In this document: positions 25,127 to 34,347 of the stretch, in pieces
Position numbering within the stretch: the stretch's first letter is position 1
Layout of the letters: each line of letters opens with the position of its first letter
NCBI GenBank assembly: GCA_010024875.1
Contig: RGFZ01000002.1
Coordinates: 1 to 64,000 of the forward strand
Direction: 5' to 3'
Length of the DNA stretch: 64,000 nt
Source of the DNA: Oxalobacteraceae bacterium
GTDB lineage: Bacteria; Pseudomonadota; Gammaproteobacteria; Burkholderiales; Burkholderiaceae_D
Notes under the pieces: generated by a model
What the model saw: only the letters and a program-made list of their open reading frames with translations
Database searches by the model: none
Told to the model about the DNA's origin: nothing
Position numbers and translations under genes: made by a program

Positions 25127-26296
25127 TCAATTACATTTGGAAACCTTATGCCGCGAGAATTTCTCACGCCACGGCGACGACAACCACCGCAGGCGTGGGA
25201 TCACTGCACGAGCGCGTCTTAGCAAAAGGCCTGACAAATCGAGCGTGAGCTGCGATATCTGCCACGGGTCCAGAACCAACCACCGTAGCAGCCGTCCGCG
25301 AGAGCCGCGCGAGAGCAGGCAGCGCAGGCTGTCCTGTCTAAGCAGCGGATAGCGCGTGTGGGCACGACCCTGTGCGAGCCGCAGCGGACCCGCCCCATAT
25401 TCAGTCTCACGCACATGACGCAGACTCTCTTGCACAAAATTCAGCCCACACCACAACGCTGCGGTCAGCGAGGCCCAAAAACGAGGATTCGATTCAATCA
25501 GCCAAATACGGCCTGTGCTACGGTCGATTCGGGCATCGATATGCATCACACCGTCGTAGCCCAAGGCGGCGCAGAGCGTTGTCGCCATCATTTCCATCTG
25601 CGGCTGTGAAATAAAACGTACCACGGAACCTGCTACCTGCTGAGTAGCGAGCGACATCACCTCGCCTTTTACTGCTAGCAGGCTGATATCGATATCCTCG
25701 CCAGGAATGTACTCCTGCACCAGCAGTGGGCTGAATTGATAGTCTTCGGATTTCAGTATCTCCGATTCGAACATGGCTTTATTGCGTATGATGCGCACTC
25801 CTTGTGAACCTGCCAGATTGCTCGGCTTGATCACGAATGTCGTGCCTAGTATTGAGGTGAGCACCTCGTATCTAAGCGCCTGCTTGTTTTCAAAACGGAG
25901 GGTCTGCGGCGTTGGCAGTCCCTTTAGCTGACAAAGTCGATGAAACTGCCATTTGTCCTCCAGCATGGTGAGGTGGTCGCTACTTGGCATCGGGGCAAGT
26001 GGAGCCGGCAGGAATGGGCGCAATCGGTTGAGCGCGCGCGCTGCCTCGCAATCAGCAGCGATGATCCTTGCGGGACGTTCGCGGGCGCAGATGCTTTGCA
26101 GGATACTCAGTAACTCGAGGTCTTCGTCCGCAGAGAGTGAATGTCCCGTCCAGTGATCGCATAACAAAGACCATCGAATGGATCGAGTGCTGTCGTTGCC
26201 AATCACATGGATGTTGGCATGACTGAAGCTGCGTATCGCCAGCATTACCGGACCCAGTATCTGAAGGCTGTTGCCCACTACGACCGCATTACGCAT
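25127..26296 (-). CDS. Lone ATP-grasp ligase-type protein
   Basis: 389 residues with a GGGAG ribosome site. N-terminal nucleotide-like fold (MRNAVVVGNSLQILG), central ATP-grasp domain (about 120-300) with the ATP-binding Lys (FVIKPSNLAGSQGV), QEYIPGEDID and the Mg-binding LIESNPRFW. The last 70 residues are Arg/Leu-rich. ATP-grasp enzymes join a carboxylate to an amine or thiol. The Asp-Ile-Asp and Glu-x-Asn features place it near carbamoyl-phosphate-synthase-like ligases found beside peptide or polysaccharide modification genes. No partner operon is visible, so the substrate is unknown. Confidence 0.82.
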   Translation of the reverse strand: MRNAVVVGNSLQILGPVMLAIRSFSHANIHVIGNDSTRSIRWSLLCDHWTGHSLSADEDLELLSILQSICARERPARIIAADCEAARALNRLRPFLPAPLAPMPSSDHLTMLEDKWQFHRLCQLKGLPTPQTLRFENKQALRYEVLTSILGTTFVIKPSNLAGSQGVRIIRNKAMFESEILKSEDYQFSPLLVQEYIPGEDIDISLLAVKGEVMSLATQQVAGSVVRFISQPQMEMMATTLCAALGYDGVMHIDARIDRSTGRIWLIESNPRFWASLTAALWCGLNFVQESLRHVRETEYGAGPLRLAQGRAHTRYPLLRQDSLRCLLSRGSRGRLLRWLVLDPWQISQLTLDLSGLLLRRARAVIPRLRWLSSPWREKFSRHKVSKCN

Positions 26297-26491
26297 CCTG
26301 TCTCCCTTCCTTCAGGCCAAATTACCGGCCACCGCGTGAATGATTGCGGTGAACAGCATAAGTCACTATAGGCAAGGTTCAGCCTTGGCTGATGAAGCTG
26401 CGCAAGAGAGCGAACTCTCGTGCATGAGCGGTCTCAGTGGCGATGACGCCTGGACGCTGGATATGAGCGCTCGCAGTCTATTTGGTCGTGC

Positions 26492-26896
26492 TTAGACATG
26501 AGAGGGTTTCACGCCCCTGAGCACACGACTCAGCAAGCTGAATTCTCGCGCCAAGCGATTAAGTAGTTGGTCCATCGGGCGCGCGACAGAAGCAGCATAT
26601 ACATAAGCGGTCCGACCCATTTTTTCGTAATAATCGCGGTTAACCAACTTTGCACGCCGTATATCCCAAGCATCGACAAACAGACATCCATCGCCGATCT
26701 GGCGAAAGTCTTCCGAACTGCGTGCTCGGCTGAATTCGAGGCACACGATCTCAGGCGGAAAATCCCGTTTGCGGAAATTCCTCGCCATCATGTGGACCAG
26801 ATATGCCTCAAGCTCTTCATCCAGAAACAGCTGGCTGCGGCTCTCGCATTCCATCACGATTTCCCAGCTGGCTCGGATATAAGGTTGCCAGTTCAT
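26492..26896 (-). CDS. Hypothetical protein
   Basis: 134 residues with a strong GGAGG ribosome site before ATG 26896. No signal or membrane segment; mixed alpha/beta with many Arg and aromatic residues (WQPYIRASWEIV, LFLDEELEAYLVHMMARNFRK, YYEKMGRTAYVYAAS). Not recognised as a named family. It is 195 bases upstream of the ATP-grasp gene on the same strand; that gap (26297-26491) holds nothing evident. Confidence 0.7.
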   Translation of the reverse strand: MNWQPYIRASWEIVMECESRSQLFLDEELEAYLVHMMARNFRKRDFPPEIVCLEFSRARSSEDFRQIGDGCLFVDAWDIRRAKLVNRDYYEKMGRTAYVYAASVARPMDQLLNRLAREFSLLSRVLRGVKPSHV

Positions 26897-27252
26897 TCAA
26901 GATCCTCCGATCAAGTGATACAGTGAGCTGATCATTTATGACAAGGAAACTCGATACACGAAAAATAACTGAGCGCTCTAACTTGCGCAAGTAAATCACA
27001 GCGCAGTCAGCACTCTCCCAGGGTGGCTGCTAGTGTGTGCGGCGAGCCTAGCGGGCGTTGTCGAAGCTACCCTGAGCTCGATGCGCTTTGAAGCCCCTTG
27101 AAGTCCCTCCAAGCCCTGTGAACTGATTCTCCTCAGCGGAAATAACCTGAGCGCATGTCCGTAAATTCTCTCGTGACATAATGTAAGCATCCGCTAGTGA
27201 GCAGACAATGGGCTGCTCAGGCCCGATCATCACTACCACGAGAGACAATCAG
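26897..27252. other. Intergenic stretch between divergent genes
   Basis: 356 bases with no coding region I trust. It must hold the promoters of the minus-strand gene at 26896 and the plus-strand gene at 27253. I see no clear box pair, repeat or RNA structure. Confidence 0.6.
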
Positions 27253-28146
27253 ATGAGCACAAAACAAAAACTCGGATTTATCGGACTGGGCATCATGGGG
27301 GGTCCGATGGCGCATCACCTGCTCAAGGCTGGACATCAGCTGTTCACGCACACACGCAGCAAGACGCCTGAGTATTTGCAGCAGGATGGCGCTATACAGT
27401 GCATGAATGCCGCCGAGGTCGCGCAACAGGCGGACATCATTTTTCTGATGCTGCCGGACACGCCTGATGTCGAGCTGGTGCTTTTTGGCGCAAATGGCGT
27501 CGCCTCAGGTCTGACCAAGGGCAAGACCGTCGTCGACATGAGCTCCATCTCTCCGCTTGCCACCAAGGACTTTGCGCAGCGGATTACGACCATGGGATGT
27601 GAGTTTCTGGATGCGCCGGTCTCCGGCGGGGAGGTGGGCGCGAAGAATGCCGCACTGACCATCATGATCGGTGGCACCGACGCCGGTTTCGACAAAGTGA
27701 AACCCTTGTTCGAGCTGATGGGCAAGAACATCACGTTGGTCGGCGGGCATGGCGATGGTCAGACCGCGAAAGTGGCGAACCAGATCATCGTCGCTTTGAA
27801 CATCGAGGCTGTGGCCGAGGCGCTGCTGTTCGCCGCGCGTGCCGGCGCCGATCCGGCCAAAGTCCGCCAGGCACTGATGGGCGGTTTTGCCTCGTCGCGC
27901 ATTCTTGAGGTTCATGGCGAGCGCATGATCAAGCGTACCTTTGATCCGGGCTTTCGAATCGAGCTCCACCAGAAAGACCTCAACCTGGCGCTGTCCGCCG
28001 CGCGCAGCCTGGGCCTGTCCCTGCCCAATACCGCATCCGCCCAGCAGCTGTTCTCGGCTTGCGTCGCCCACGGTGGGAAGGGCTGGGATCATTCCGCGAT
28101 GGTGAAGGCGCTGGAGGGGATGGCCAATTTCGAGGTCAGCCACTAG
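27253..28146 (+). CDS. 2-hydroxy-3-oxopropionate reductase-type dehydrogenase
   Basis: 297 residues from ATG 27253 (the frame opens at 27208). NAD(P) motif G11-x-G13-x-x-G16 (GFIGLGIMG), substrate loop DAPVSGGEVGA and catalytic Lys in AKVANQI. The pattern fits tartronate-semialdehyde reductases (GarR/GlxR), which turn tartronate semialdehyde into glycerate. No glyoxylate carboligase or hydroxypyruvate isomerase gene lies here, so the pathway link is uncertain. It is a second member of the family in this window (the other is at 23290) but clearly not a recent copy. Confidence 0.85.
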   Translation: MSTKQKLGFIGLGIMGGPMAHHLLKAGHQLFTHTRSKTPEYLQQDGAIQCMNAAEVAQQADIIFLMLPDTPDVELVLFGANGVASGLTKGKTVVDMSSISPLATKDFAQRITTMGCEFLDAPVSGGEVGAKNAALTIMIGGTDAGFDKVKPLFELMGKNITLVGGHGDGQTAKVANQIIVALNIEAVAEALLFAARAGADPAKVRQALMGGFASSRILEVHGERMIKRTFDPGFRIELHQKDLNLALSAARSLGLSLPNTASAQQLFSACVAHGGKGWDHSAMVKALEGMANFEVSH

Positions 28147-28294
28147 CTCGGACGAAGCATCCCTCGTTTGCCTACGCGCGAGTCGACACCTGACCCGCTT
28201 TCGCTTATATTTCAGAAAAGTAATTGTCCGCCCTGACTCCAGTAGGCGCGACTTGTGCCGATTCACTGAATTATTGCCCTGATTCCCGAGGACC

Positions 28295-29302
28295 ATGGCG
28301 GAAGAAGAAAAGAAACCCGAAGAACAGCCTGCCGAGGGCGCGCCCTCGGCGGAGGCTCCGCCGGCGGAAGCGCCTGCGGGTGAACCGCCTGTTGTTTGGA
28401 AAAAGGTTGTCGAGGAAGGCCACGCCGGTGCTCACGGTGGTGCATGGAAGATCGCGCTGGCCGACATGATGACGGCGATGATGGCGTTCTTCCTGTTGAT
28501 GTGGCTGCTAGGTTCGACCTCGGAAGATCAGCGCCAGGGCATCGCCGAATACTTCCAGCCTTCGGACCGCCGCGAAGCAGCCCTCGGGCAGACTGCTGGT
28601 GCGAATGGCATGCTGGGCGGGGTCTCGGTAATCGATCCCGAGGGTATTCCCGGACCGCCGAAACAGGCTCAGATGATCGAGAGCGTGACGCCTCGCACCG
28701 AAGCGGGCCCCGGCGAAGATCAGGGCTCCTCGGAGAAGGATAAGCCGAGCACCTCCAAGTACGGCGAAAACCTCAGCGAAGAATTGAAACAGCAAATCGC
28801 TGAACAGGCCAAGCGTGAGAAGCTTGATCAGCTTGAGCAGGACATCAAAGCGAAGCTGCAGCAGAACCCGCAACTGTCTGATTTGCAGAACCAGGTGAAT
28901 TTCATTCGCGAGCGAGATGGCTTGCGGGTGGAGATCATCGACAAGGCCAACTTCTCGATGTTTGGCAGCGGCACCGCAAACATGAGCCCGCGCGCATCGG
29001 CGCTGATCAATGAAGTCGCGAAGTCGGTAGCGACCATGCCCAACAAACTTTCGGTCAAGGGTCATACCGACAGTACGCCTTTCACTGCGGGCAGCGAGCG
29101 CACCAACTGGTCGCTGTCCATCGAACGTGCAGAGGCCACTCGCCGCATGCTGGAAAAGGCCGGGATGCCATCCTCACGTTTTGAGCGGGTGGAAGGCGTG
29201 GCAGATACCGCGCCTTTCAATCCGAAGGATCCCTCCGATCCCCGCAACCGCCGCATCAGCATCACGGTGCTTTATAACGATCCTCCGTCCACCTCGCGCT
29301 GA
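28295..29302 (+). CDS. motB: MotB-like flagellar motor stator protein, without MotA
   Basis: 335 residues. A charged Pro/Ala/Glu leader (1-45), then the stator helix (about 50-72) with the proton-carrying Asp57 in ALADMMTAMMAFFLLMWLLG, the plug region, a long acidic linker with coiled coil (about 150-205) and an OmpA-like peptidoglycan-binding domain (about 205-325, GHTDSTPF...NRRISITV). It would anchor a stator to the cell wall. motA normally precedes motB, but here the upstream gene is a dehydrogenase and no other flagellar gene is in view. Confidence 0.85.
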   Translation: MAEEEKKPEEQPAEGAPSAEAPPAEAPAGEPPVVWKKVVEEGHAGAHGGAWKIALADMMTAMMAFFLLMWLLGSTSEDQRQGIAEYFQPSDRREAALGQTAGANGMLGGVSVIDPEGIPGPPKQAQMIESVTPRTEAGPGEDQGSSEKDKPSTSKYGENLSEELKQQIAEQAKREKLDQLEQDIKAKLQQNPQLSDLQNQVNFIRERDGLRVEIIDKANFSMFGSGTANMSPRASALINEVAKSVATMPNKLSVKGHTDSTPFTAGSERTNWSLSIERAEATRRMLEKAGMPSSRFERVEGVADTAPFNPKDPSDPRNRRISITVLYNDPPSTSR

Positions 29303-29322
29303 TCGGCGAGCCCGTTGATTGT

Positions 29323-30555
29323 TCAGTCTGTGGCAGGAAAGCGCTTCGCCATGCCGTAGTACACCAGCGCGCCGATCAGAAGAGAGATTGCAGCAATATC
29401 CAGCGACCATGAAAAACCGGCAGCGGTCGATGGGGCGCGTGCAATCAGCGCAGCGGCCATCGGTGGACCGACAATCTGTCCCAGCCCGAACGCCGCCGAT
29501 AACAAGCCGATGATGGCTGACGGTGCATGAGCATGCAGCTTCCTTCCCACTTGCATCGCAAAAAAAGTAATGGCGGTGAAGGGTAGACCCACCAGGATGG
29601 AGCCAATCGCAAAGCCGACGAGATCAGGAAGCCAGTTGCTGAGTGCTACTCCCGCCGACTGCATTAGATAACAGATCACCAACAGCATGCGTTGATCAAT
29701 ATGCGAAGGTATGCGTGATGCGAGCAGTGCACCCAGTGCGACACCGATACCTAGCATCGGCCAGAAAAAATCTGGCCACGCAGAGTCAGGCAGCGCGGTG
29801 CGCGCAATCACCGGTAAGAAGGTCGCGGTGATGATGTAACCAAAGCCCGACAGGCCATACGCAAGCGTGAGTAGCGCTTTTTCGGTAAAGCTTCCCGATG
29901 CGCTCGCCCCCGTGTCGGTCAATGCGACCGATCCGATCACCGCATCCGGCGTACCGAACGCTCGCCAGACTGTTGCTGTCATGATTGTCGCCAGCAGTGC
30001 CAATGCCAGCCATCCGCTAGTCGCATGCCAACCCAGTTGCACCATCAGGCCGGCCAGCAGGCCGCTGCTAGCAATGCCGACGCCAGGCCCGGCGTAGACT
30101 ACGCCGCCTGCCGCGGGTGCTTGCAGCCGCGAGAGATGGCCAAGACACCAACTAGAGGTGAAAACGAAGGCAAACGAGGTCACCAGTCCCGCAAAAAAAC
30201 GCAGCCACGGCCAGGCCGCCGGCACCGGCAGCGCCATCGCTGCCGTCAACACGCAGGTCAGGGACAAGCCTCCACGCACCATCACGGAGCTGGATAATGC
30301 CGGCCATCCCTTGCGTTTCCAGAGTGAGGGCTGAACCGCGCACAGCAACGCACCCAGCAGATAGCCGACGTAATTCGCGCTGGCCAGCCAGCTAGCACTG
30401 TCGAGATCCAGCACACCATCATGCAGCATCATCGGCATCAGTGGCGTAAAGGCGAAGCGCCCTATGCCCATGGCCACGGCCAGCGACAGCGTGCCGGTCA
30501 GTGCGATCGCCAGAGGACGGTGCTCGAAAGGCGTGGCGGTAGCGTCGTGATTCAT
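29323..30555 (-). CDS. YbfB/YjiJ-family MFS transporter
   Basis: 410 residues with twelve hydrophobic helices. Features of the YbfB/YjiJ group: MGIGRFAFTPLMPMM in helix 1, SANYVGYLLGA in helix 2, and R-x-x-R positions near helix 4. Inner-membrane secondary transporter; substrate unknown. It converges on motB with a 20-base gap and diverges from the PhyH-like gene. No regulator is adjacent. Confidence 0.88.
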   Translation of the reverse strand: MNHDATATPFEHRPLAIALTGTLSLAVAMGIGRFAFTPLMPMMLHDGVLDLDSASWLASANYVGYLLGALLCAVQPSLWKRKGWPALSSSVMVRGGLSLTCVLTAAMALPVPAAWPWLRFFAGLVTSFAFVFTSSWCLGHLSRLQAPAAGGVVYAGPGVGIASSGLLAGLMVQLGWHATSGWLALALLATIMTATVWRAFGTPDAVIGSVALTDTGASASGSFTEKALLTLAYGLSGFGYIITATFLPVIARTALPDSAWPDFFWPMLGIGVALGALLASRIPSHIDQRMLLVICYLMQSAGVALSNWLPDLVGFAIGSILVGLPFTAITFFAMQVGRKLHAHAPSAIIGLLSAAFGLGQIVGPPMAAALIARAPSTAAGFSWSLDIAAISLLIGALVYYGMAKRFPATD

Positions 30556-30740
30556 CGCGGCGTGTAGTTGTTCTTGGAGTACTTCGCGAAAGATGGGGAT
30601 TGTAGACGCAAACTTGTTCTGATGGCCGGTCTGACTCGGGCAACAGGCTCGTGATCAATGCTTGCGGACTCGCAAGCATTCTCAATGTACCGTTCACTAG
30701 ACTGCTCAAAACGCATATCAGCGAATGTCGGAGGCGCGAA

Positions 30741-31760
30741 GTGGACGTGTTAAAAGCCAATAAATCGACAAAGCAGCGCGAGCGCACACCACCACTGCCA
30801 CGGCAGCTGGTACTGCAGCATCCGCGCGGCACAAGCGAGACTGAATCTTATCCTGCGCTGGAGAACCCTGTCGCCTTTCGACAGTGGTTTGAGCGCGAAG
30901 GATATGTCGTTGTGCGTAATGCGGTTCCCGCCGCGCTGTGCGATTCAGGTGTGAAAGCATTTTGCCGTGAGGTGCTGCCAGATCACTTGGGCTTTTTTGA
31001 GCGACATGCATCGGGGCGTTACGAGCGCCATGTGCTGACCGAGACCGGCTTCATGAAATACCCGATCATGAATTTGCAGGATATGTCCGAGAAAAAATAT
31101 GCTGAATTTCGCCGCATAGGACTGGACTTGCTCACTCAGCCGCGCATACAGCAGGCCGTACAGGTTGTGTGCGGTGAGGCGGGACGACTAGTGCACACCA
31201 TGTATTTTGATGGTAACCAGACGACGTGGGCCCATCGCGACGGACACTATATTGACTCTGGTCAGGCGGGCCAGATGATCGGCATCTGGGTCGCTGCCGA
31301 GGATATTCACCCCGAGGCAGGCCGTTTTTTCGTGCTGCCGCGCAGTCACCTGATGAAGGTGCCGGGAGAGTCGGGTGATCCAAACAGCATCGAGTACAAG
31401 GCGCGCATGGCAGATTTTGTTCGCCATGGACCTCTGGATTGTCTATCGCCTGTGCTGAGACAAGGCGACATGCTGATGTGGAATTCGATGATCATCCATG
31501 GCAGTCTGCCGACCACAGATGCACGTTACTCGCGTCGTTCATTCACCGCGCACTACGTTCCGCGCTCGCATCAGTATCAGTGGAATGTGCGCTCGGAAGC
31601 ATCGCGCAGGAGCATCGTTGTCAATCAGGTGGAAGTCATACTGCATCGCGACGACAGCTCGTGGCTGGTGCGGACGCGCAATGCCGTACGTTCAGGGCTG
31701 CCGCGACTCTACGGACTGGCACAGGCGATGCGCCGCGCCATGCCTGGCCTGACCTGGTGA
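30741..31760 (+). CDS. Phytanoyl-CoA dioxygenase-family protein
   Basis: 339 residues. The GTG at 30741 has GGAGG six bases upstream, which I prefer over the ATG at 30651. Fe(II)/2-oxoglutarate oxygenase features: H-x-D in AHRDGHY, distal His in MIIHGSL and an Arg a little later (YSRRSFTAHY) for 2-oxoglutarate. PhyH-family enzymes hydroxylate lipids or small metabolites. The C-terminal 60 residues are basic and helical, with a possible membrane-associating end. It stands alone; substrate unknown. Confidence 0.83.
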   Translation: MDVLKANKSTKQRERTPPLPRQLVLQHPRGTSETESYPALENPVAFRQWFEREGYVVVRNAVPAALCDSGVKAFCREVLPDHLGFFERHASGRYERHVLTETGFMKYPIMNLQDMSEKKYAEFRRIGLDLLTQPRIQQAVQVVCGEAGRLVHTMYFDGNQTTWAHRDGHYIDSGQAGQMIGIWVAAEDIHPEAGRFFVLPRSHLMKVPGESGDPNSIEYKARMADFVRHGPLDCLSPVLRQGDMLMWNSMIIHGSLPTTDARYSRRSFTAHYVPRSHQYQWNVRSEASRRSIVVNQVEVILHRDDSSWLVRTRNAVRSGLPRLYGLAQAMRRAMPGLTW

Positions 31761-31763
31761 AAT

Positions 31764-32249
31764 TCAGAACGGCGCGTTGGTGGTGCGCTTGCAGCGTCCG
31801 GTGATCAGGTCCAGCCGCTTCTCGCCATCAAGATCAATCCACTGCTTGAACTCACCATTGGTGCGGTCGAGCGTCACGTGCTCGCCCAGCACGATCAGTC
31901 CGTAGCGCTTGAACATCGCAGGCCGGTAGATTTCCAGCATCGGCCCTTCCACTTTCAGCGTGCCTTTACGATTTTTCGAAATCGTGAACTCACCGGTATA
32001 CCAGCCGGTTTTTTCCTCGAAATCAAACTCTGCCGGAATCGTGATCTTGTCTATATCAAAAGGCTGGGTCAGCCCCTCGTTCAAGCGGCTCACCTCAACC
32101 TCGCACACCACTTCCAGCTTGCCCTTGCTTTGGAAATTCTGCTTCGGTTCATCACCCCAGTGCAGTATGCCGGTGGCGGTCAGGGTCCCCAAGAGCAGCG
32201 CGACGACGATCAGGCAGATCAGTATCACGATTGTTAGCGAGCGGCTCAT
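31764..32249 (-). CDS. Membrane-anchored hypothetical protein
   Basis: 161 residues with a GGAGAG ribosome site. One N-terminal transmembrane helix (about 5-27), then a beta-rich extracytoplasmic domain with two Cys (VVCEVEV and TGRCKR), probably a disulfide. It overlaps the end of the phosphatase gene upstream by four bases, so the two are translationally coupled. Not recognised; it could be a FidL-like or ligand-binding domain. Confidence 0.7.
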   Translation of the reverse strand: MSRSLTIVILICLIVVALLLGTLTATGILHWGDEPKQNFQSKGKLEVVCEVEVSRLNEGLTQPFDIDKITIPAEFDFEEKTGWYTGEFTISKNRKGTLKVEGPMLEIYRPAMFKRYGLIVLGEHVTLDRTNGEFKQWIDLDGEKRLDLITGRCKRTTNAPF

Positions 32250-32782
32250 GTTGACTCTCCGGAAATATCAGCGGGATGCAGCGAGATGCGCCTGCGGACA
32301 TGGTCTAGCAGGCCTTCGCAGGCATCTTCAATCAGGTCGAGCACATGCTCGAACCCATCGTGGCCACCATAGTATGGGTCAGGTACGACAGCAGCCTCAT
32401 GACGGCGGCAGAATTCGGTCAGCCGTCGTAGTTTTTTTCGGTACTCCTGCGGGCAGTACTGTTCGGCCAGCGCCAGATTATCCCAGTCCATCGCCAGCAG
32501 CAGATCATGATTCGCGAAATCATCACGCACGATCTGCCGCGCTCTCAGGTCAGCAAGGTCATAGCCTCGGCGCGAGGCGTGGCGCTGGCTGCGATCATCC
32601 GGTGGGTCACCAGGGTGGTAGTTATGGGTGCCGGCAGAATCGACGCGTACTTGGTGTTCCATACCGTGCTGCCTGACAAGATGGCGAAATACGCCATGCG
32701 CGGTCGGGCTGCGGCAGATATTTCCCATGCAGAGAAAAAGAACACTGAAAGAGGGCAAGGTTGTTGTCATTCTGGTTTTCAT
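32246..32782 (-). CDS. Low-molecular-weight protein-tyrosine phosphatase
   Basis: 178 residues. The P-loop C18-x5-R24 followed by Ser is seen in FLCMGNICRSP, and the general-acid Asp in VPDPYYGG, so all catalytic parts are present. The start could be six residues later (second Met). In bacteria this family removes phosphate from tyrosine kinases controlling polysaccharide export or from arginine; no such kinase is near. Coupled to the downstream membrane protein by a four-base overlap, which suggests a shared role. Confidence 0.92.
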   Translation of the reverse strand: MKTRMTTTLPSFSVLFLCMGNICRSPTAHGVFRHLVRQHGMEHQVRVDSAGTHNYHPGDPPDDRSQRHASRRGYDLADLRARQIVRDDFANHDLLLAMDWDNLALAEQYCPQEYRKKLRRLTEFCRRHEAAVVPDPYYGGHDGFEHVLDLIEDACEGLLDHVRRRISLHPADISGEST

Positions 32783-32896
32783 GCGCGAAACGCGCAGTGC
32801 AAGGTGTGCGACACGACGCTTTATTGCGGATTATGATGCCATGAAATTCAAACTAGGCCCGCCGGTAGCGGTGAGGCAGAAAGTGAGCGGAGATCC

Positions 32897-34237
32897 ATGG
32901 ACAGTGCGAGTGTGCCTGCTGAAAAAAGTCACTCCGTCGGCGATGCCGAGGGCAGCGAGCCGGGAACCCCTTCTCGGGTCAGGGCGATACTGGTTGGCTC
33001 GGTCGGCAACCTGATCGAATGGTATGACGTCTATGCGTACTCGGCCTTCGCTCTGTACTTCGCGCCCTCGTTTTTTCCATCGACGGATCCGGTCACGCAG
33101 CAGCTCTCTGCGGCAGCAGTATTCGCTGCTGCCTTTGTGATCCGTCCAGTCGGCGGTATTTTGTTTGGCTGGATCGCTGATCGCCATGGCCGGCGGCGAG
33201 CGTTGCTCTACTCCGTGCTGCTAATGTGCTTTGGTTCGCTGCTGATTGCGGTCAGCCCCACCCATGCAGAGATTGGCGCCGGCGCGGCAGTGATACTGAT
33301 CGTTGCGCGTTTGCTTCAAGGCCTGAGCCAGGGTGGAGAGTACGGTGCCAGTGCGACCTATCTTGCCGAGATGGCGGACCCTCGTCATCGGGGTTTTTAC
33401 TCCGGTGTCTGGTATACCACGCTGATTGGCGGTCAGCTCGCAGCAGTACTTCTGCTGCTACTGTTGCAGAAGGTATTTCTCACACCTGAAGAACTGAAGG
33501 CGTGGGGCTGGCGCATACCTTTTGCGATTGGCGCGCTGCTATCCTTGTATGCGCTGTTAATGCGGCGCGATATGCACGAGACAGATCATTTCAACGAGGC
33601 AGTCGATATGGCGCCTTCGTCAGGGTCTTTGAAAGCCTTGTTCCGACACTGGCGCGAGTTGCTGCTGGTGATTGGTATTACGATCGGCGGCACTAGCGCG
33701 TTCTATACCTACACAACCTATATGCAGAAATTCCTGAAGCTGTCGGTGGGCCTGAACGAGACACAGGTGAGCACCGTGGTTGTGGGTTACCTGATTGTCG
33801 CGTTGCTCCTGCAACCCGTGTATGGCGCATTGTCTGACCGCGTAGGACGCAAGCCGCTGCTGATCTGGTTCGGCGTGATGGGTGTGCTCTGCACCGTGCC
33901 ATTGCTGACAGCGCTATCGCAAACAAAGAGCCCATGGGTGGCTTTCTTTCTGATTAGCGGTGCTTGGCTGATCATCTCTGGCTATACTTCGATCACCGGC
34001 ATCATCAAGGCCGAACTGTTTCCGACCTCAGTTCGCGCATTGGGCGTAGGCCTGCCTTACGCACTGACCGTATCTATCTTTGGCGGTTCGGTGGATACCG
34101 TTGCGCTGGCCTTCAAGCAGGCCGGGCATGAGAGTTGGTTTTATTGGTATGCCACCGCTTGCATTGCGCTATCGCTGCTGGTGTATTTGGGGATGAAGGA
34201 TACGCAGCGGCATTCGCAGATGGAACGGCACGTGTAG
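32897..34237 (+). CDS. MFS transporter, metabolite:H+ symporter type (KgtP-like)
   Basis: 446 residues, twelve helices, with GGAGA before the ATG. Family signatures: GNLIEWYDVYAYSAFA in helix 1, RPVGGILFGWIADRHGRRRAL between helices 2 and 3, and RLLQGLSQGGEYGAS in helix 4. These mark the metabolite:H+ symporter branch (2-oxoglutarate, shikimate, proline/betaine, citrate carriers). The substrate is most likely a carboxylate. Single gene, divergent from the phosphatase. Confidence 0.9.
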   Translation: MDSASVPAEKSHSVGDAEGSEPGTPSRVRAILVGSVGNLIEWYDVYAYSAFALYFAPSFFPSTDPVTQQLSAAAVFAAAFVIRPVGGILFGWIADRHGRRRALLYSVLLMCFGSLLIAVSPTHAEIGAGAAVILIVARLLQGLSQGGEYGASATYLAEMADPRHRGFYSGVWYTTLIGGQLAAVLLLLLLQKVFLTPEELKAWGWRIPFAIGALLSLYALLMRRDMHETDHFNEAVDMAPSSGSLKALFRHWRELLLVIGITIGGTSAFYTYTTYMQKFLKLSVGLNETQVSTVVVGYLIVALLLQPVYGALSDRVGRKPLLIWFGVMGVLCTVPLLTALSQTKSPWVAFFLISGAWLIISGYTSITGIIKAELFPTSVRALGVGLPYALTVSIFGGSVDTVALAFKQAGHESWFYWYATACIALSLLVYLGMKDTQRHSQMERHV

Positions 34238-34347
34238 TGTTACGGTTAATCCCCGAGATTGACTCTGCACCGACGGTCTTATTTTCGGAAGGCGAGGACG
34301 ATCGAAGGGCAGGGCTGCTGCGAAAAGCCGACAGCCCATCGTGAGAC

